From a bacterium (GTDB lineage: Bacteria > Actinomycetota > Acidimicrobiia > Acidimicrobiales > Ilumatobacteraceae), in the NCBI GenBank assembly GCA_029977615.1, contig JAPOKO010000014.1, positions 1 to 35,384 on the forward strand: 35,384 nucleotides of DNA. The letters are read 5' to 3'. Under the pieces are notes generated by a model. It was not told the DNA's origin, ran no database searches, and was given only the letters and a program-made list of their open reading frames with translations. A program made the translations under genes and the position numbers. Below, piece by piece: positions 15,676 through 24,860 of this stretch (positions are counted from its first letter, which is position 1; each line of letters opens with the position of its first letter).

Positions 15676-16152
15676 ATGGCGTTTCGAGATGGCGATGGTT
15701 GGGTGATGTGCTCATGTGGGCACCGCCATTGGGGTCTTCACGGTGCAGCAGGTTTATTGCTTATCCGCCGCGACCTTGATCAGCCTCGCGTGTTGTTGCA
15801 ATTGCGCGCAGCATGGACGCATGGCGGTGGAACATGGGCGCTTCCCGGTGGCGCGCTTGACAGTCACGAAGATTCAGTGAGTGCCGCAGCACGCGAAGCA
15901 GAGGAAGAGGCAGGAATCAGCGCATCTGAGATAACGGTGCATGATGTATTCAGCGATGACCACGGGCCATGGCGCTATGACACCGTTATCGCACACACCT
16001 CAAGTGACGCAGGGGCTCACGCTGCCAACGCAGAGTCTGAAGACCTACGTTGGGTGCTCATTGACGAGGTTGCCGAGTTTCAATTGCACAAGGGTCTTGA
16101 GGCTGCATGGCCGCAACTGCGTTTGCGCGCACTCGCCACTTTGACCGCCTAG
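15676..16152 (+). CDS. NUDIX hydrolase
   Basis: Nucleotide-diphosphate hydrolase of 158 residues. A complete Nudix box starts at Gly59: Gly, five residues, Glu65, seven residues, then REAEEEAG at 73-80. The substrate-side strands read GLLLIRRD and GTWALPGGA. The N-terminus has CSCGHRHWG (residues 12-20), a Cys/His cluster common in actinobacterial NUDIX proteins. Members of this shape clean up oxidised or non-canonical nucleotides or hydrolyse ADP-ribose; the substrate is not readable here. The gene starts 3 bases after the HNH gene, suggesting co-transcription. Confidence 0.88.
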   Translation: MAFRDGDGWVMCSCGHRHWGLHGAAGLLLIRRDLDQPRVLLQLRAAWTHGGGTWALPGGALDSHEDSVSAAAREAEEEAGISASEITVHDVFSDDHGPWRYDTVIAHTSSDAGAHAANAESEDLRWVLIDEVAEFQLHKGLEAAWPQLRLRALATLTA

Positions 16153-16181
16153 GGGCTTTTGGCCTACTTATTTCACCCACT

Positions 16182-16197
16182 GCCTATTCGTTAGGCT
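16182..16197 (+). promoter_or_regulatory. Candidate -10 box with small inverted repeat before the aminotransferase
   Basis: TAGGCT (16192-16197) lies 7 bases before the ATG at 16205, consistent with a leaderless transcript. It is embedded in an inverted repeat GCCTA (16182-16186), TTCGT, TAGGC (16192-16196), which might be a regulator site or chance. No clear -35 box is seen. Confidence 0.3.
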
Positions 16198-16204
16198 CTG
16201 ATAT

Positions 16205-17554
16205 ATGACAATCGACCCAACCACCACACCTGGCTTTATCAACGACCGCAAGCATGTCTTCCATTCATGGTCAGCACAGGGAACGCTGAACCCAGTTGAA
16301 ATAGTCAGTGGCAAGGGCTCGTACTTCACCGATGCATCGGGCAAGAAGTACCTCGACTTCTCCAGCCAGTTGGTCAACCTCAACATTGGACACCAGCACC
16401 CAAAGTTGATTGCCGCAATTCAAGAACAGGCAGCGCGCTTGTGCACCATTGCACCTGCATTTGCGAACGACGCACGCAGCGAAGCAGCACGCCTCATCAC
16501 TGAAGTTGCTCCTGGTGATTTGAACATGGTGTTCTTCACGAACGGTGGTGCCGAAGCTGCAGAAAATGCAGTTCGTATGAGCAAGTTGCACACTGGTCGT
16601 CACAAAATTTTGACCATGTACCGTTCGTACCACGGTTCTACTGCCGGCGCGATTGCGCTAACTGGCGACCCACGTCGTTGGCCAAACGAAACCGGCGCAT
16701 CGGGTGCTGTGAAGTTCTGGGGACCATACGCATACCGTTCTGCATTTCATTCGTCCAATGAAGCCGAAGAATGCCAGCGCGCGTTACAACACCTCGAAGA
16801 CGTGTTGATGGTCGAAGGACCACACACTGTTGCCATGATTGGCCTTGAAACGGTCGTTGGAACAAACGGAATTTTGGTTCCACCTGCTGGCTACTTGAAA
16901 GGTGTTCGCGAAATCTGTGATCGCTACGGCATCGTCATGATGTGCGACGAAGTAATGGCTGGTTTCGGTCGCTGCGGTGAGTGGTTTGCAGTGAACAAGT
17001 GGGGCGTTACTCCAGACCTCATTTGCTTTGCAAAGGGCGTCAACTCTGGTTACGTGCCACTTGGTGGAGTGGTGATCAGCCAAAAGATTGCTGACACATT
17101 CAAAGATCGCGTGTACCCAGGCGGACTCACTTACAGCGGTCACCCACTTGCATGTGCTGCAGCAGTTGCATCGATCAACATCTTCAAGGAAGAAAAGATC
17201 ATTGAAAATGCACGCATGCTTGGCGAGACCGTCATTGGACCAGAGCTTGAAAAGCTGAAGGCTAAGCACCCATCAGTTGGTGATGTTCGTGGAGTTGGCG
17301 TGTTCTGGGCAATTGAATTGGTGCGCAACCGCGAAACACGCAAGCCACTGGTTCCGTTTAACGCTGCAGGTGCAGATGCCAAGCCAATGCTTGATTTCGC
17401 AGCCGAGTGCAAGAAGCGCGGCCTGTGGCCATTCACACACTTCAACCGCACTCACGTGGTGCCACCATGCAACGCAACACCAGACGAAGTACGTGAAGGC
17501 ATTGCGATTATCGACGAAGCATTGACAATCGCCGACTCGTTCTACGAGGGCTGA
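16205..17554 (+). CDS. Class III PLP-dependent aminotransferase, likely omega-amino acid:pyruvate type
   Basis: Fold-type I transaminase of 449 residues. The phosphate-binding motif is FFTNGGAEAAENAV (around 110-123), the pyridine-N aspartate is Asp248 in MMCDEVMAGFGR, and the Schiff-base lysine is Lys277 in LICFAKGVNSGYVPLGG. The overall shape fits the beta-alanine/taurine/omega-amino acid group rather than ornithine or GABA enzymes, though this cannot be fixed by eye. It would convert beta-alanine or beta-aminoisobutyrate into the semialdehyde used by the dehydrogenase at 3826-5310, filling a step not present in the first operon. It is monocistronic in appearance and convergent with the asparaginase gene, with a shared hairpin between them. 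Confidence 0.88.
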   Translation: MTIDPTTTPGFINDRKHVFHSWSAQGTLNPVEIVSGKGSYFTDASGKKYLDFSSQLVNLNIGHQHPKLIAAIQEQAARLCTIAPAFANDARSEAARLITEVAPGDLNMVFFTNGGAEAAENAVRMSKLHTGRHKILTMYRSYHGSTAGAIALTGDPRRWPNETGASGAVKFWGPYAYRSAFHSSNEAEECQRALQHLEDVLMVEGPHTVAMIGLETVVGTNGILVPPAGYLKGVREICDRYGIVMMCDEVMAGFGRCGEWFAVNKWGVTPDLICFAKGVNSGYVPLGGVVISQKIADTFKDRVYPGGLTYSGHPLACAAAVASINIFKEEKIIENARMLGETVIGPELEKLKAKHPSVGDVRGVGVFWAIELVRNRETRKPLVPFNAAGADAKPMLDFAAECKKRGLWPFTHFNRTHVVPPCNATPDEVREGIAIIDEALTIADSFYEG

Positions 17555-17560
17555 TCTAAA

Positions 17561-17587
17561 TCGGGTTACAGCTGTGCTGTAACCCGA
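17561..17587. terminator. 11-base-pair hairpin between convergent genes
   Basis: TCGGGTTACAG (17561-17571) pairs perfectly with CTGTAACCCGA (17577-17587) around CTGTG. The asparaginase stop codon (17568-17566 on the minus strand) lies inside the stem. On the minus strand the stem is followed by TTTAGA, a weak T-run, so it best serves as the asparaginase terminator. It also follows the aminotransferase stop by 6 bases and may act in both directions. Confidence 0.7.
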
Positions 17588-18537
17588 ACTGAGCCAACGA
17601 CATTGCCGTGGCCCATGATGGGCGACTCAAATGCGCGTGCATCTACATTGCTGATGTCAATGCCCAGCGCCTGCAGTGCAAATTTCATGACTGGTGGACG
17701 CGCGCGGTTAGCACCGTCGGAGATCTTTAACGCAATAGCTCTACCGTCTGGCATGGCAATGGCGAACACTCCCTCGGCTCCGTCTTTGCCCATCAGTCCA
17801 GGAACTCCCTGAATTAACAGCGTGATGTCGCGCGTTGGCCCGCCCACCATTTCTGGATGTGAACGCATGGCATGAGCAACGTGAGCCGCTGGCGTGCCTT
17901 CTCTGGCAATGGCAACCGAGCGAAACGCGCGCGCTAGTCCGGTGAGCGAAAGCGCATGAGCCGGCGCGCCACAACCATCGACTCCGATGTAAGAAGCATC
18001 TTCACCAGATAACTCGGGAACCATTTCAGTAATGCGCTGTTGCAATGGGTGATCGACGTGCAAGTACGTGGCACGATCCCAGTTGTTATGCACACACGTT
18101 GCAAGCATGCCCGAATGCTTTCCTGAGCAATTCATCTGCAACGCAGATTTCTGAATCCCAGCACGCACTGCTGCTTCATGTGCTTCCGGATCGAGCGGAT
18201 AGTCGGCAGTATTGCCTAAATCGTTCGGAGTAAGGCCAGCAGTTGCCAGAATTTCCGTGGCTGTTCGCAAGTGTTCTTCACGACCGTCGTGACTTGCGCA
18301 CACCAACGCAAGCATGCGCGGAGGAATTTGCAAACCATTGGCCACCATTGCCGTTGCCTGAATTGGCTTTGTTGACGAGCGCGGAAACACAACAGCACTT
18401 GGGTCGCCCAGCGCGAACTGCACAGTGCCATCCTGGGCAAGTGCAACTACTGCCCCGTAGTGCACCGACTCATCATGACCACTTCGCGTGGTAACTGCTA
18501 ATTCAACGAATGCACCCGACAGTGGCGAATTACTCAT
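17566..18537 (-). CDS. Asparaginase II family protein
   Basis: Cytoplasmic protein of 323 residues matching the Asparaginase_II family (the Rhizobium etli-like type, distinct from E. coli AnsA/AnsB). Recognisable blocks are FPRSSTKPIQA near residue 50, CASHDGREEH, MNCSGKHSGMLA near 135, GVDGCGAPAH near 188 and GGPTRDITLLIQG. It would release ammonia from asparagine. Its ATG at 18537 overlaps the stop of the nucleoside hydrolase by 4 bases (ATGA), so both are made from one transcript for nitrogen salvage. The gene ends inside a strong hairpin. Confidence 0.9.
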   Translation of the reverse strand: MSNSPLSGAFVELAVTTRSGHDESVHYGAVVALAQDGTVQFALGDPSAVVFPRSSTKPIQATAMVANGLQIPPRMLALVCASHDGREEHLRTATEILATAGLTPNDLGNTADYPLDPEAHEAAVRAGIQKSALQMNCSGKHSGMLATCVHNNWDRATYLHVDHPLQQRITEMVPELSGEDASYIGVDGCGAPAHALSLTGLARAFRSVAIAREGTPAAHVAHAMRSHPEMVGGPTRDITLLIQGVPGLMGKDGAEGVFAIAMPDGRAIALKISDGANRARPPVMKFALQALGIDISNVDARAFESPIMGHGNVVGSVRVTAQL

Positions 18538-19463
18538 TGCAGCGCACCCACCAACATTGACATGAACTTTTCATGACTTGCTTTAGTTACCACAAAGGCG
18601 TTTGGCTCTTGGTGCATAACCCCAAGTGTGTCCATGACAACCATGCCTCGTGTCAATTCAGAGCTCGTTTCTGATGCGAGATACCAATGGCGCACTTCGG
18701 TTGCGATGCTCGTGTCAATGGCATATGCCATCGCAATTGGATCAGGTAGATCAAACCCGTTTAAATGAGTTTCTTCCGCACAAAACTTTTCAAGTACGCG
18801 CTGAATATCTACAGAAAAGTTTGCGCGCTCGGTTCCGAGCGAGCGAATCATTGCTGACTCTTGCGGCGTTACCACTGCCTCGGTGCGAGAAATATCCCAG
18901 CCCACAAACTCCAAGTGCATTCCCGAACGCAACACAATGTCTGCGGCTTCTGGGTCAACCCACATATTGAACTCGGCAACTGGAGTGACATTTCCAATAT
19001 GGTCTGCAACTGCTCCCATCACCACACAGCGCTTTACAGCCTTAGCAATACTTGGATCTTGTTGCAGAGCTAGTGCAATATTCGTAAGAGGTCCGAGCGT
19101 AACTAATTCGATGTGTCCAGCATGTACGTGGATTGCCTCAACGAGTTTGCTCACTGCGTTTCCAGGCGTCGGTGTACGACCGGAAAGATTTAGGCCAATA
19201 TCTCCCATTCCGTCCTCGCCGTGCACGAACTGCGCTGTGCCGAGTTCTCGCGAAAGTGGTTTTGCTGCGCCTGCATAAATTGACGGAGTTACTGCGCACA
19301 GTTCTGCTGTGTACAACGCGTTTTGCACTCCCATGTCCAGAGGTACGTTTCCAGCCACAATCGAAATCCCTACAACATCAATGTCAGGGTTCATGAAAGC
19401 CATGATTAACGCCACCGCATCATCACTTGCCGTATCTGTATCAATCCAAAATGTTCGTTTCAT
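18534..19463 (-). CDS. Inosine/uridine-preferring nucleoside hydrolase
   Basis: N-ribohydrolase of 309 residues from the ATG at 19463. The calcium-binding DTDTASDD motif is at residues 8-15, followed by LVTLGPLTNIALAL, EFNMWVDPEAADIVL and LPDPIAMAYAID, all family landmarks. It cleaves nucleosides to ribose and free base and so could supply uracil to the pyrimidine operon. A GTG six codons upstream (19481) is in frame, but the ATG is placed 8 bases after a TACGGT hexamer and matches the usual family N-terminus. It is followed by the overlapping asparaginase gene and is divergent from the membrane protein gene. Confidence 0.92.
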   Translation of the reverse strand: MKRTFWIDTDTASDDAVALIMAFMNPDIDVVGISIVAGNVPLDMGVQNALYTAELCAVTPSIYAGAAKPLSRELGTAQFVHGEDGMGDIGLNLSGRTPTPGNAVSKLVEAIHVHAGHIELVTLGPLTNIALALQQDPSIAKAVKRCVVMGAVADHIGNVTPVAEFNMWVDPEAADIVLRSGMHLEFVGWDISRTEAVVTPQESAMIRSLGTERANFSVDIQRVLEKFCAEETHLNGFDLPDPIAMAYAIDTSIATEVRHWYLASETSSELTRGMVVMDTLGVMHQEPNAFVVTKASHEKFMSMLVGALQ

Positions 19464-19496
19464 CGGCAGACACCGTAACACTCGTAGTATCTGCGT
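19464..19496. promoter_or_regulatory. Divergent leaderless promoter region
   Basis: Only 33 bases separate the two divergent starts. On the plus strand TAGTAT (19485-19490) ends 6 bases before the ATG at 19497. On the minus strand TACGGT (19477-19472) ends 8 bases before the ATG at 19463. Neither gene has a Shine-Dalgarno. Each -35 region would lie within or near the opposite gene. Promoter function is inferred from pattern. Confidence 0.4.
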
Positions 19497-20405
19497 ATGG
19501 CCAAGAACCGTAAGAGCGCAAGTGCCCTCATTGATGATTATGAGTCTTCAGGGAAACTGACAACTGAAGAGGCTCAAGCGTTGCGCGCGGCGCCGCAATG
19601 GGTAATTTCTTTTTCTGACATCGCCTCTTTTTTGGGTGGTGCGGTCATTTTTGTTGGACTTGTATGGATTGTGATCGCATTGATCCAAGATTTGTCTCAG
19701 GAAGCCATAGACGCTGCATTGTTTATTGCATCTGCTGCGACCGCTGCGCTTGCATACTGGCTCCTAAAAAAGGGCGGACGCATCGCTGTTCTAGGCGAAT
19801 GCGTCATCGCAATTTCTACAACTGCTTTCGCAATCGGAATTGGTTTACTTCTTGATATTTTTAGCATTCATGAGGATTACATTCTGATACTTGCCGCATT
19901 AACTGCATTACTCATCGGAATCGCAGTTTCATTTCGCACCAAATTTATTGGCACGATCATCATCGTTGCGGCAACACAACCTTTTATGGCCGGAATCATC
20001 TCTGAATATTTAGCCGATACTTCAGCTGCGCCGCTTGTCTTTGTTCTTTCTGGAACCGCCCTCATTTGGTACTCACAAAGCAAGATCGGATTGCAGTTCG
20101 TTGCTCGTGGCGCTGGCGCTTTAAGCATTATGTTTGCAGCCATTGGATTTTCCACTTGGGAAAACAGCATTTGGCATCCAATTGTTGGTCTTGTTATCGC
20201 TGCTTTGTTGTTTGCCTACGGAGCAAGCCAATTGCATCTAGAAATTGTGGCTGCCGGCGGCTTCAGTTTTACCGTGGCAACTGGAGTTCTCGCAGGACGG
20301 CTCTTTGATTCCACATTGGTGCAGGGACTGTCAGTAATTGGGGTTGGTGCAGCTATTGTCGTCGCCTCAATCGCTATATCCAGAAAAGGTAACGCCGTCA
20401 CCTAG
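19497..20405 (+). CDS. Multi-pass membrane protein, DUF2157-like
   Basis: Membrane protein of 302 residues with an N-terminal cytoplasmic helix-turn segment (LIDDYESSGKLTTEEAQALRA, residues 11-31) and then about eight to nine hydrophobic helices to the C-terminus. The soluble-helix plus polytopic layout, with WVISFSDIASFLGGAVIFVGL at the junction, resembles DUF2157 proteins, whose function is unknown. I would not assign a transport role. The M23 peptidase gene begins 9 bases later and may be co-transcribed. Confidence 0.7.
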   Translation: MAKNRKSASALIDDYESSGKLTTEEAQALRAAPQWVISFSDIASFLGGAVIFVGLVWIVIALIQDLSQEAIDAALFIASAATAALAYWLLKKGGRIAVLGECVIAISTTAFAIGIGLLLDIFSIHEDYILILAALTALLIGIAVSFRTKFIGTIIIVAATQPFMAGIISEYLADTSAAPLVFVLSGTALIWYSQSKIGLQFVARGAGALSIMFAAIGFSTWENSIWHPIVGLVIAALLFAYGASQLHLEIVAAGGFSFTVATGVLAGRLFDSTLVQGLSVIGVGAAIVVASIAISRKGNAVT

Positions 20406-20414
20406 AGTCTCGTT

Positions 20415-21059
20415 ATGCGTTGGGGGCGCCGCACACAAAATATTTTGCGCGTCTCTGTTGCAATCTTGATTAGCGTTTCACTCTTTCCTCGTATTGCCAA
20501 TGCAGAGGAAAACGAACTGCAGTACGTTTTTCCCTTCAGTAAAGTTCCAGTTCGCTACCCCAAAGATCACTTGCACTATCCAGCGGTAGACGTTGAAGGT
20601 TGCTACGCCAGAATTCTTGCCCCAACTTCAGGCTTTATTTCGCAGTTGCATCGACTCGACAAATGGACTCCCGAAAACGATTCACCAGGAACTCGAGGTG
20701 GATTAACTATCACGCTGCAAGGAGACGATGGAGTTCGCTATTACTTCTCACACCTTGGCCGCATCAAAGTGCTCAAGAATCAAAGCGTTAACGCCGGTGA
20801 CTGGATCGGAGTAATGGGATCAAGCGGAAATGCCCGAGTTACTCGTTGCCACACCCATATGGGGATGTCGCGTGTCTGCCCATTGGCAGAGGTGTACTTA
20901 CTGCAAGGAGAAATCTGGCCACAAAAGTATCTCAATGCTTGGAAAACGGGTCAACAACTTTCACCGCGAAGCGAGATTCGCAATCTCGAGAAAAATGATC
21001 CGCTTGGTTGCACACGCTCACGAGCTGATTCTGCAATTGACGGAACAAGAGGAAGTTAA
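20415..21059 (+). CDS. M23-family (LytM-like) secreted peptidase
   Basis: Protein of 214 residues with a signal peptide (basic MRWGRR start, hydrophobic core, likely cut after ANA at residue 30). The M23 zinc-site elements are present: HLHYPAVD (His52/His54, Asp59), FSHLGRI (His113) and CHTHMG (His146, His148). It probably cleaves peptidoglycan cross-bridges or binds them in the cell envelope. The first ligand motif is of the YPAVD style rather than HxGID, a known variation. Its TAA stop shares TTAA with the convergent mdh stop. Confidence 0.82.
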   Translation: MRWGRRTQNILRVSVAILISVSLFPRIANAEENELQYVFPFSKVPVRYPKDHLHYPAVDVEGCYARILAPTSGFISQLHRLDKWTPENDSPGTRGGLTITLQGDDGVRYYFSHLGRIKVLKNQSVNAGDWIGVMGSSGNARVTRCHTHMGMSRVCPLAEVYLLQGEIWPQKYLNAWKTGQQLSPRSEIRNLEKNDPLGCTRSRADSAIDGTRGS

Positions 21060-22042
21060 ATCAAGCCAAGTTGGCGAACAGCATCACGCTCTTCACCTAG
21101 CTCTGCAACTGAAGCATCAATGCGCGCACGACTAAATGCATCAATTTCTAGTCCCTGAACAATCTTGTATTCACCGTTTACACATGTGCATGGGAATGAC
21201 GAGATCAAACCTTCTGGCACGCCGTAGCTACCGTCAGATGGCACAGCCATGCTCACCCAGTCGCCTTCAGGGGTTCCCTGAACCCAAGAACGAACATGTT
21301 CTAGTGCGGCGTTTGCAGCGGAAGCAGCAGACGATGAACCGCGGGCTTTAATCACTGCAGCACCGCGCTTAGCAACGGTTGGAATGTAGGTGTCTTCAAT
21401 CCACTGCTGATCGTTGACTAACTGTGCAGCATTCTTGCCATCGACTTCAGCGTGAAACAAGTCTGGGTACTGAGTTGTTGAGTGATTGCCCCAGATGGTC
21501 ATTTTCTTCACGGAGGTGACTGGTCGACCAACTTTTTGCGCCAACTGACTTACCGCACGGTTGTGATCGAGGCGAGTCATTGCAGTGAATTGTCGTGGAT
21601 CAATATTTGGCGCATTATGCATTGCAATAAGTGAGTTGGTATTTGCTGGGTTACCAACGACAAGTACCTTCACGTTCTTTTTTGCATTTGCACTAATTGC
21701 TTGACCCTGCGGCTTGAAAATCCCTCCGTTTGCTGACAACAAATCGGAGCGTTCCATGCCATCTTTGCGTGGCATGGCGCCAACCAACATGGCGATGTCT
21801 GCATCACCGAATGCAAGATTGGCATCATCGGTGCAGATGACATCAACAAGTGGGCTGAACGCACAGTCGTCGAGTTCCATCTTCACTCCACCAAGCGCAC
21901 CAAGCGCTGGTGTTACTTCGAGCAGTTGCAAAATGACCGGTGTGTCTGGTCCGAGCATTGCACCTGATGCAATGCGGAAAAGCAAGCTGTAACCGATTTG
22001 TCCGGCGGCACCGGTAATGGCAATACGAACTGGAGTTGTCAT
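21056..22042 (-). CDS. mdh: Malate dehydrogenase
   Basis: NAD-dependent malate dehydrogenase of 328 residues, usual length for the actinobacterial/cytosolic-type enzyme. The dinucleotide fold opens with [18 protein letters not shown] (residues 8-25), the acidic Glu42 (QLLEVTPAL) indicates NAD preference, the mobile loop has MPRKDGMER (Arg92, Arg98), NPANTN is at 131-136, and catalytic His187 lies in [12 protein letters not shown]. It is last in an operon with a B12-binding subunit, sucC, sucD and an acyltransferase, so TCA-cycle steps are co-expressed. The stop is shared with the convergent peptidase gene through TTAA. Confidence 0.95.
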   Translation of the reverse strand: MTTPVRIAITGAAGQIGYSLLFRIASGAMLGPDTPVILQLLEVTPALGALGGVKMELDDCAFSPLVDVICTDDANLAFGDADIAMLVGAMPRKDGMERSDLLSANGGIFKPQGQAISANAKKNVKVLVVGNPANTNSLIAMHNAPNIDPRQFTAMTRLDHNRAVSQLAQKVGRPVTSVKKMTIWGNHSTTQYPDLFHAEVDGKNAAQLVNDQQWIEDTYIPTVAKRGAAVIKARGSSSAASAANAALEHVRSWVQGTPEGDWVSMAVPSDGSYGVPEGLISSFPCTCVNGEYKIVQGLEIDAFSRARIDASVAELGEERDAVRQLGLI

Positions 22043-22052
22043 GGCAAAAACC

Positions 22053-23951
22053 TTACTTCCCTATTGCTTGCATGATGAGATCGGCATAGACCTTTTGGCC
22101 TTCATTATTCAAGTGAACTTTGTCGCCGTATAAATACTCGGGGTGCTCCTCGGCAATCTGATACCAGTCCAAAACCTTCACGTTTCCATACGCATTTGGC
22201 ATGGCTCGAACCAATGCATTGTTTGGGTCTTGCCATGCCCTAGTGGGAACATGTGCAGTTAAGAAGAGCACTAAATCGACATCTTTCAGAGGGACCATGA
22301 TTTCGTCCAGTGTCTTTTGGTCAACATAATTGTTCGTACCTAAGTGAATGATCACAAACTCACCTAGCCGATTAATTGACTTCACATAATTTGCAATTTC
22401 TAGGGCCTGTCTAAACGGACGGCTCTTCAGTGCATCAACTGTGATACCGCGTTCGGTGAGAATTTGCGCAGCACCCAGCATGACCGAGTCGCCAATGGCA
22501 AGTATTGGGATCTGTTGTCCGTCCAGCGTTGTGGTCTGAGTTCCTGGAATCGTTGTGGAATTTGGGTCTGGCGCAACCGTTGTTCCGAGCAAGTTTTGCA
22601 CTACGCCTTCGCCGCTCTTAATACTCTCTGCGATTTTTCCTTCGCCTGTGCCAAGTGCCAGGCTCACGATGGAGAACACTGGTAGCACAGCAGCAACTGC
22701 ACCGAGAGCAAACACTTTGTTGCGTCGCTCCACATCGGCATCAGTTCGCGGGAATCGCAACTTATGCCATACATCTCCAAGGCGTCCTTCTCGTATTGGC
22801 ATTTCAATAAAGCGATACGACAATTCCGTAAACGCCAAAATCACCGCAAACAACAGAATGAATTGAAGAAGGGTCAAGTTGTTGCTTGCAACTTTGCGAT
22901 ACAACTGAAACACCGGCCAGTGAAATAAGTACAAACCATATGAACGGCGACCTATGTATGTGAATACAGGATTGCCGAGTACTGCATTACCCACAAGTGA
23001 AAGGGGATGCACTGCGGCAGTGATAATTGCACACGTTGCAACACCGACAAGCAAAAATCCACCTTGAAACAGAGGGTCGTAACCGCGAACCCCACCCGTT
23101 TCTGCAACAAACACCACATCGTGGAAAGTCCACATCATGTACGCAAGACCTGCGATTCCAGCAATTGCAAAAACTGAAACTACGTGACGATCACTTGACT
23201 GGTACGAACCAGTGAACATTTCTGGACGAAACCAAAAGGCCAATGCGGCACCCAAGAAGAGGCCGCCAGAGCGTCCAATGGTTCCCAAGAACAGAAAGTC
23301 CAGACGCGAGACTGCATGACCAAATAGCGATATGTATTGTTCGGGAGTTTCAATTGGCGTCCCACGAACGCCAGCGGCATACGTTGTTGCCACATACATT
23401 GCGAGTGCCACTGAAATTCCAAGGAAGATCACGCCTAACTTTGCTGGCCTACGACCGTATTTCTTCAGCACTACTGCAATGAGAACTGGCCAAATCAAAT
23501 AAAACTGTTCTTCCACCGCAAGTGACCACAGGTGTCGAAGTGGATCAAGTGCACTGGCATCGAAGTACGAATCGCCCGCCCAAATTTTGAACCAGTTGAA
23601 GAGATAGATGAGAGCCGCAATGACGTCACCGCGAAGTTTTCCGAGTTCTGCTCGCTCAAACAACGAGCAATACATCGTGACGCCCAAAAGCAGCGTCCAT
23701 AACGCTGGAAGCAATCGACGTGCTCGACGCATCCAAAATGCACGAAAATTAATTCGTCCGTGCTGCTCCGATTCAGTGAGTAGCAATAACGTGATTAGGT
23801 AACCACTAATCACGAAGAACACCTCTACCCCGAGAAAGCCTCCGTGTAGCCAGTTCTTATTGGCGTGGTACACCACCACTGCCAAAACCGCAATTGCACG
23901 CAAGCCATCAAGACCTGGCAAATACGAAATAGTTTGCTGGGGGCGATTCAC
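22053..23951 (-). CDS. OafA/YrhL-type acyltransferase with C-terminal SGNH domain
   Basis: Membrane O-acyltransferase of 632 residues. The N-terminal acyltransferase-3 domain has [20 protein letters not shown], the catalytic-type His near residue 29, [16 protein letters not shown], and about ten helices up to roughly residue 430. A periplasmic SGNH-hydrolase-like domain follows, with GDSVML, HLGTNN and DKVHLN blocks. Such two-domain proteins acetylate peptidoglycan or surface sugars. The start is GTG at 23951, directly after the sucD stop, and mdh starts 10 bases after its end, so an envelope enzyme is embedded in a TCA-cycle operon. Confidence 0.9.
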   Translation of the reverse strand: MNRPQQTISYLPGLDGLRAIAVLAVVVYHANKNWLHGGFLGVEVFFVISGYLITLLLLTESEQHGRINFRAFWMRRARRLLPALWTLLLGVTMYCSLFERAELGKLRGDVIAALIYLFNWFKIWAGDSYFDASALDPLRHLWSLAVEEQFYLIWPVLIAVVLKKYGRRPAKLGVIFLGISVALAMYVATTYAAGVRGTPIETPEQYISLFGHAVSRLDFLFLGTIGRSGGLFLGAALAFWFRPEMFTGSYQSSDRHVVSVFAIAGIAGLAYMMWTFHDVVFVAETGGVRGYDPLFQGGFLLVGVATCAIITAAVHPLSLVGNAVLGNPVFTYIGRRSYGLYLFHWPVFQLYRKVASNNLTLLQFILLFAVILAFTELSYRFIEMPIREGRLGDVWHKLRFPRTDADVERRNKVFALGAVAAVLPVFSIVSLALGTGEGKIAESIKSGEGVVQNLLGTTVAPDPNSTTIPGTQTTTLDGQQIPILAIGDSVMLGAAQILTERGITVDALKSRPFRQALEIANYVKSINRLGEFVIIHLGTNNYVDQKTLDEIMVPLKDVDLVLFLTAHVPTRAWQDPNNALVRAMPNAYGNVKVLDWYQIAEEHPEYLYGDKVHLNNEGQKVYADLIMQAIGK

Positions 23952-24851
23952 TTAACGAAGGTTATTTACAATTTCGGCCATCAGCGAGCCAGCCTCAGTT
24001 GGATTGAGACCAATCTTCACGCCAGCCATACGCAGCGCATCCATCTTCCCTTGGGCAGTTCCCTTACCGCCCGAGACAATCGCGCCTGCGTGGCCCATCT
24101 TCTTGCCTGCTGGCGCAGTAACACCTGCGATATACGCGCTCATTGGCTTGGTCACATGATTGGTGATGAATTCTGCTGCTTCTTCTTCGGCCGATCCACC
24201 AATTTCACCGATCATGATGATGGCGTGCGTCTCTGGATCTGCTTGAAACTCTGCCAAGCAATCAACAAATGATGTTCCCGGAACAGGGTCGCCACCAATT
24301 CCAACACAGGTGCTCACACCAATTCCCTGTTGCTTCAATTCGTACAGCGCTTGATATGTGAGTGTTCCCGAACGCGACACGATTCCTACGTTTGGGCCCG
24401 TTGCTGTCGGTAGCTGCGCAATTTCTCCAGCAGTAATTCCAATGTTGCATTTACCCGGGCTAATAATGCCTGGGCAGTTTGGCCCCAGGAGTCGTGTTGC
24501 AGGAAAGTCGCGCTGCAATGTTGCATATACGCGCGCTTCGTCTTGAGCTGGAATTCCTTCGGTGATGCATACAACAAACCCGATGCCTGCACGAGCGGCT
24601 TCAAGAATTGCTGCTGGAGCAGCTTTTGGTGGCACTGCAATGAAGGAAGCATTTGCACCAGTTGCCTTTACCGCATCTTCAACTGAGTCGAAAACAGGAA
24701 TTCCTTCAACGTCTTGACCCGCTTTGCCTGGAGTTACTCCACCCACGACTTGAGTGCCGTACGCCTTGTTTCGAAGTCCGTGGAAACGTCCTTGTCCACC
24801 CGTTAAACCCTGAACAATGACTTTGGTGTATTGATCTACGAAAATTGCCAT
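23952..24851 (-). CDS. sucD: Succinyl-CoA ligase alpha subunit
   Basis: Alpha subunit of 299 residues that forms or consumes succinyl-CoA with nucleotide. The CoA-binding N-domain includes VIVQGLTGGQGRFH and VVGGVTPGKAG; the phosphohistidine is His254 in KKMGHAGAIVSGGKG. The ATG at 24851 has AAGGAA upstream and is 9 bases after the sucC stop. Together with sucC and the B12 mutase subunit it can channel methylmalonyl-CoA-derived succinyl-CoA to succinate. Confidence 0.96.
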   Translation of the reverse strand: MAIFVDQYTKVIVQGLTGGQGRFHGLRNKAYGTQVVGGVTPGKAGQDVEGIPVFDSVEDAVKATGANASFIAVPPKAAPAAILEAARAGIGFVVCITEGIPAQDEARVYATLQRDFPATRLLGPNCPGIISPGKCNIGITAGEIAQLPTATGPNVGIVSRSGTLTYQALYELKQQGIGVSTCVGIGGDPVPGTSFVDCLAEFQADPETHAIIMIGEIGGSAEEEAAEFITNHVTKPMSAYIAGVTAPAGKKMGHAGAIVSGGKGTAQGKMDALRMAGVKIGLNPTEAGSLMAEIVNNLR

Positions 24852-24860
24852 GTCGGTTCC

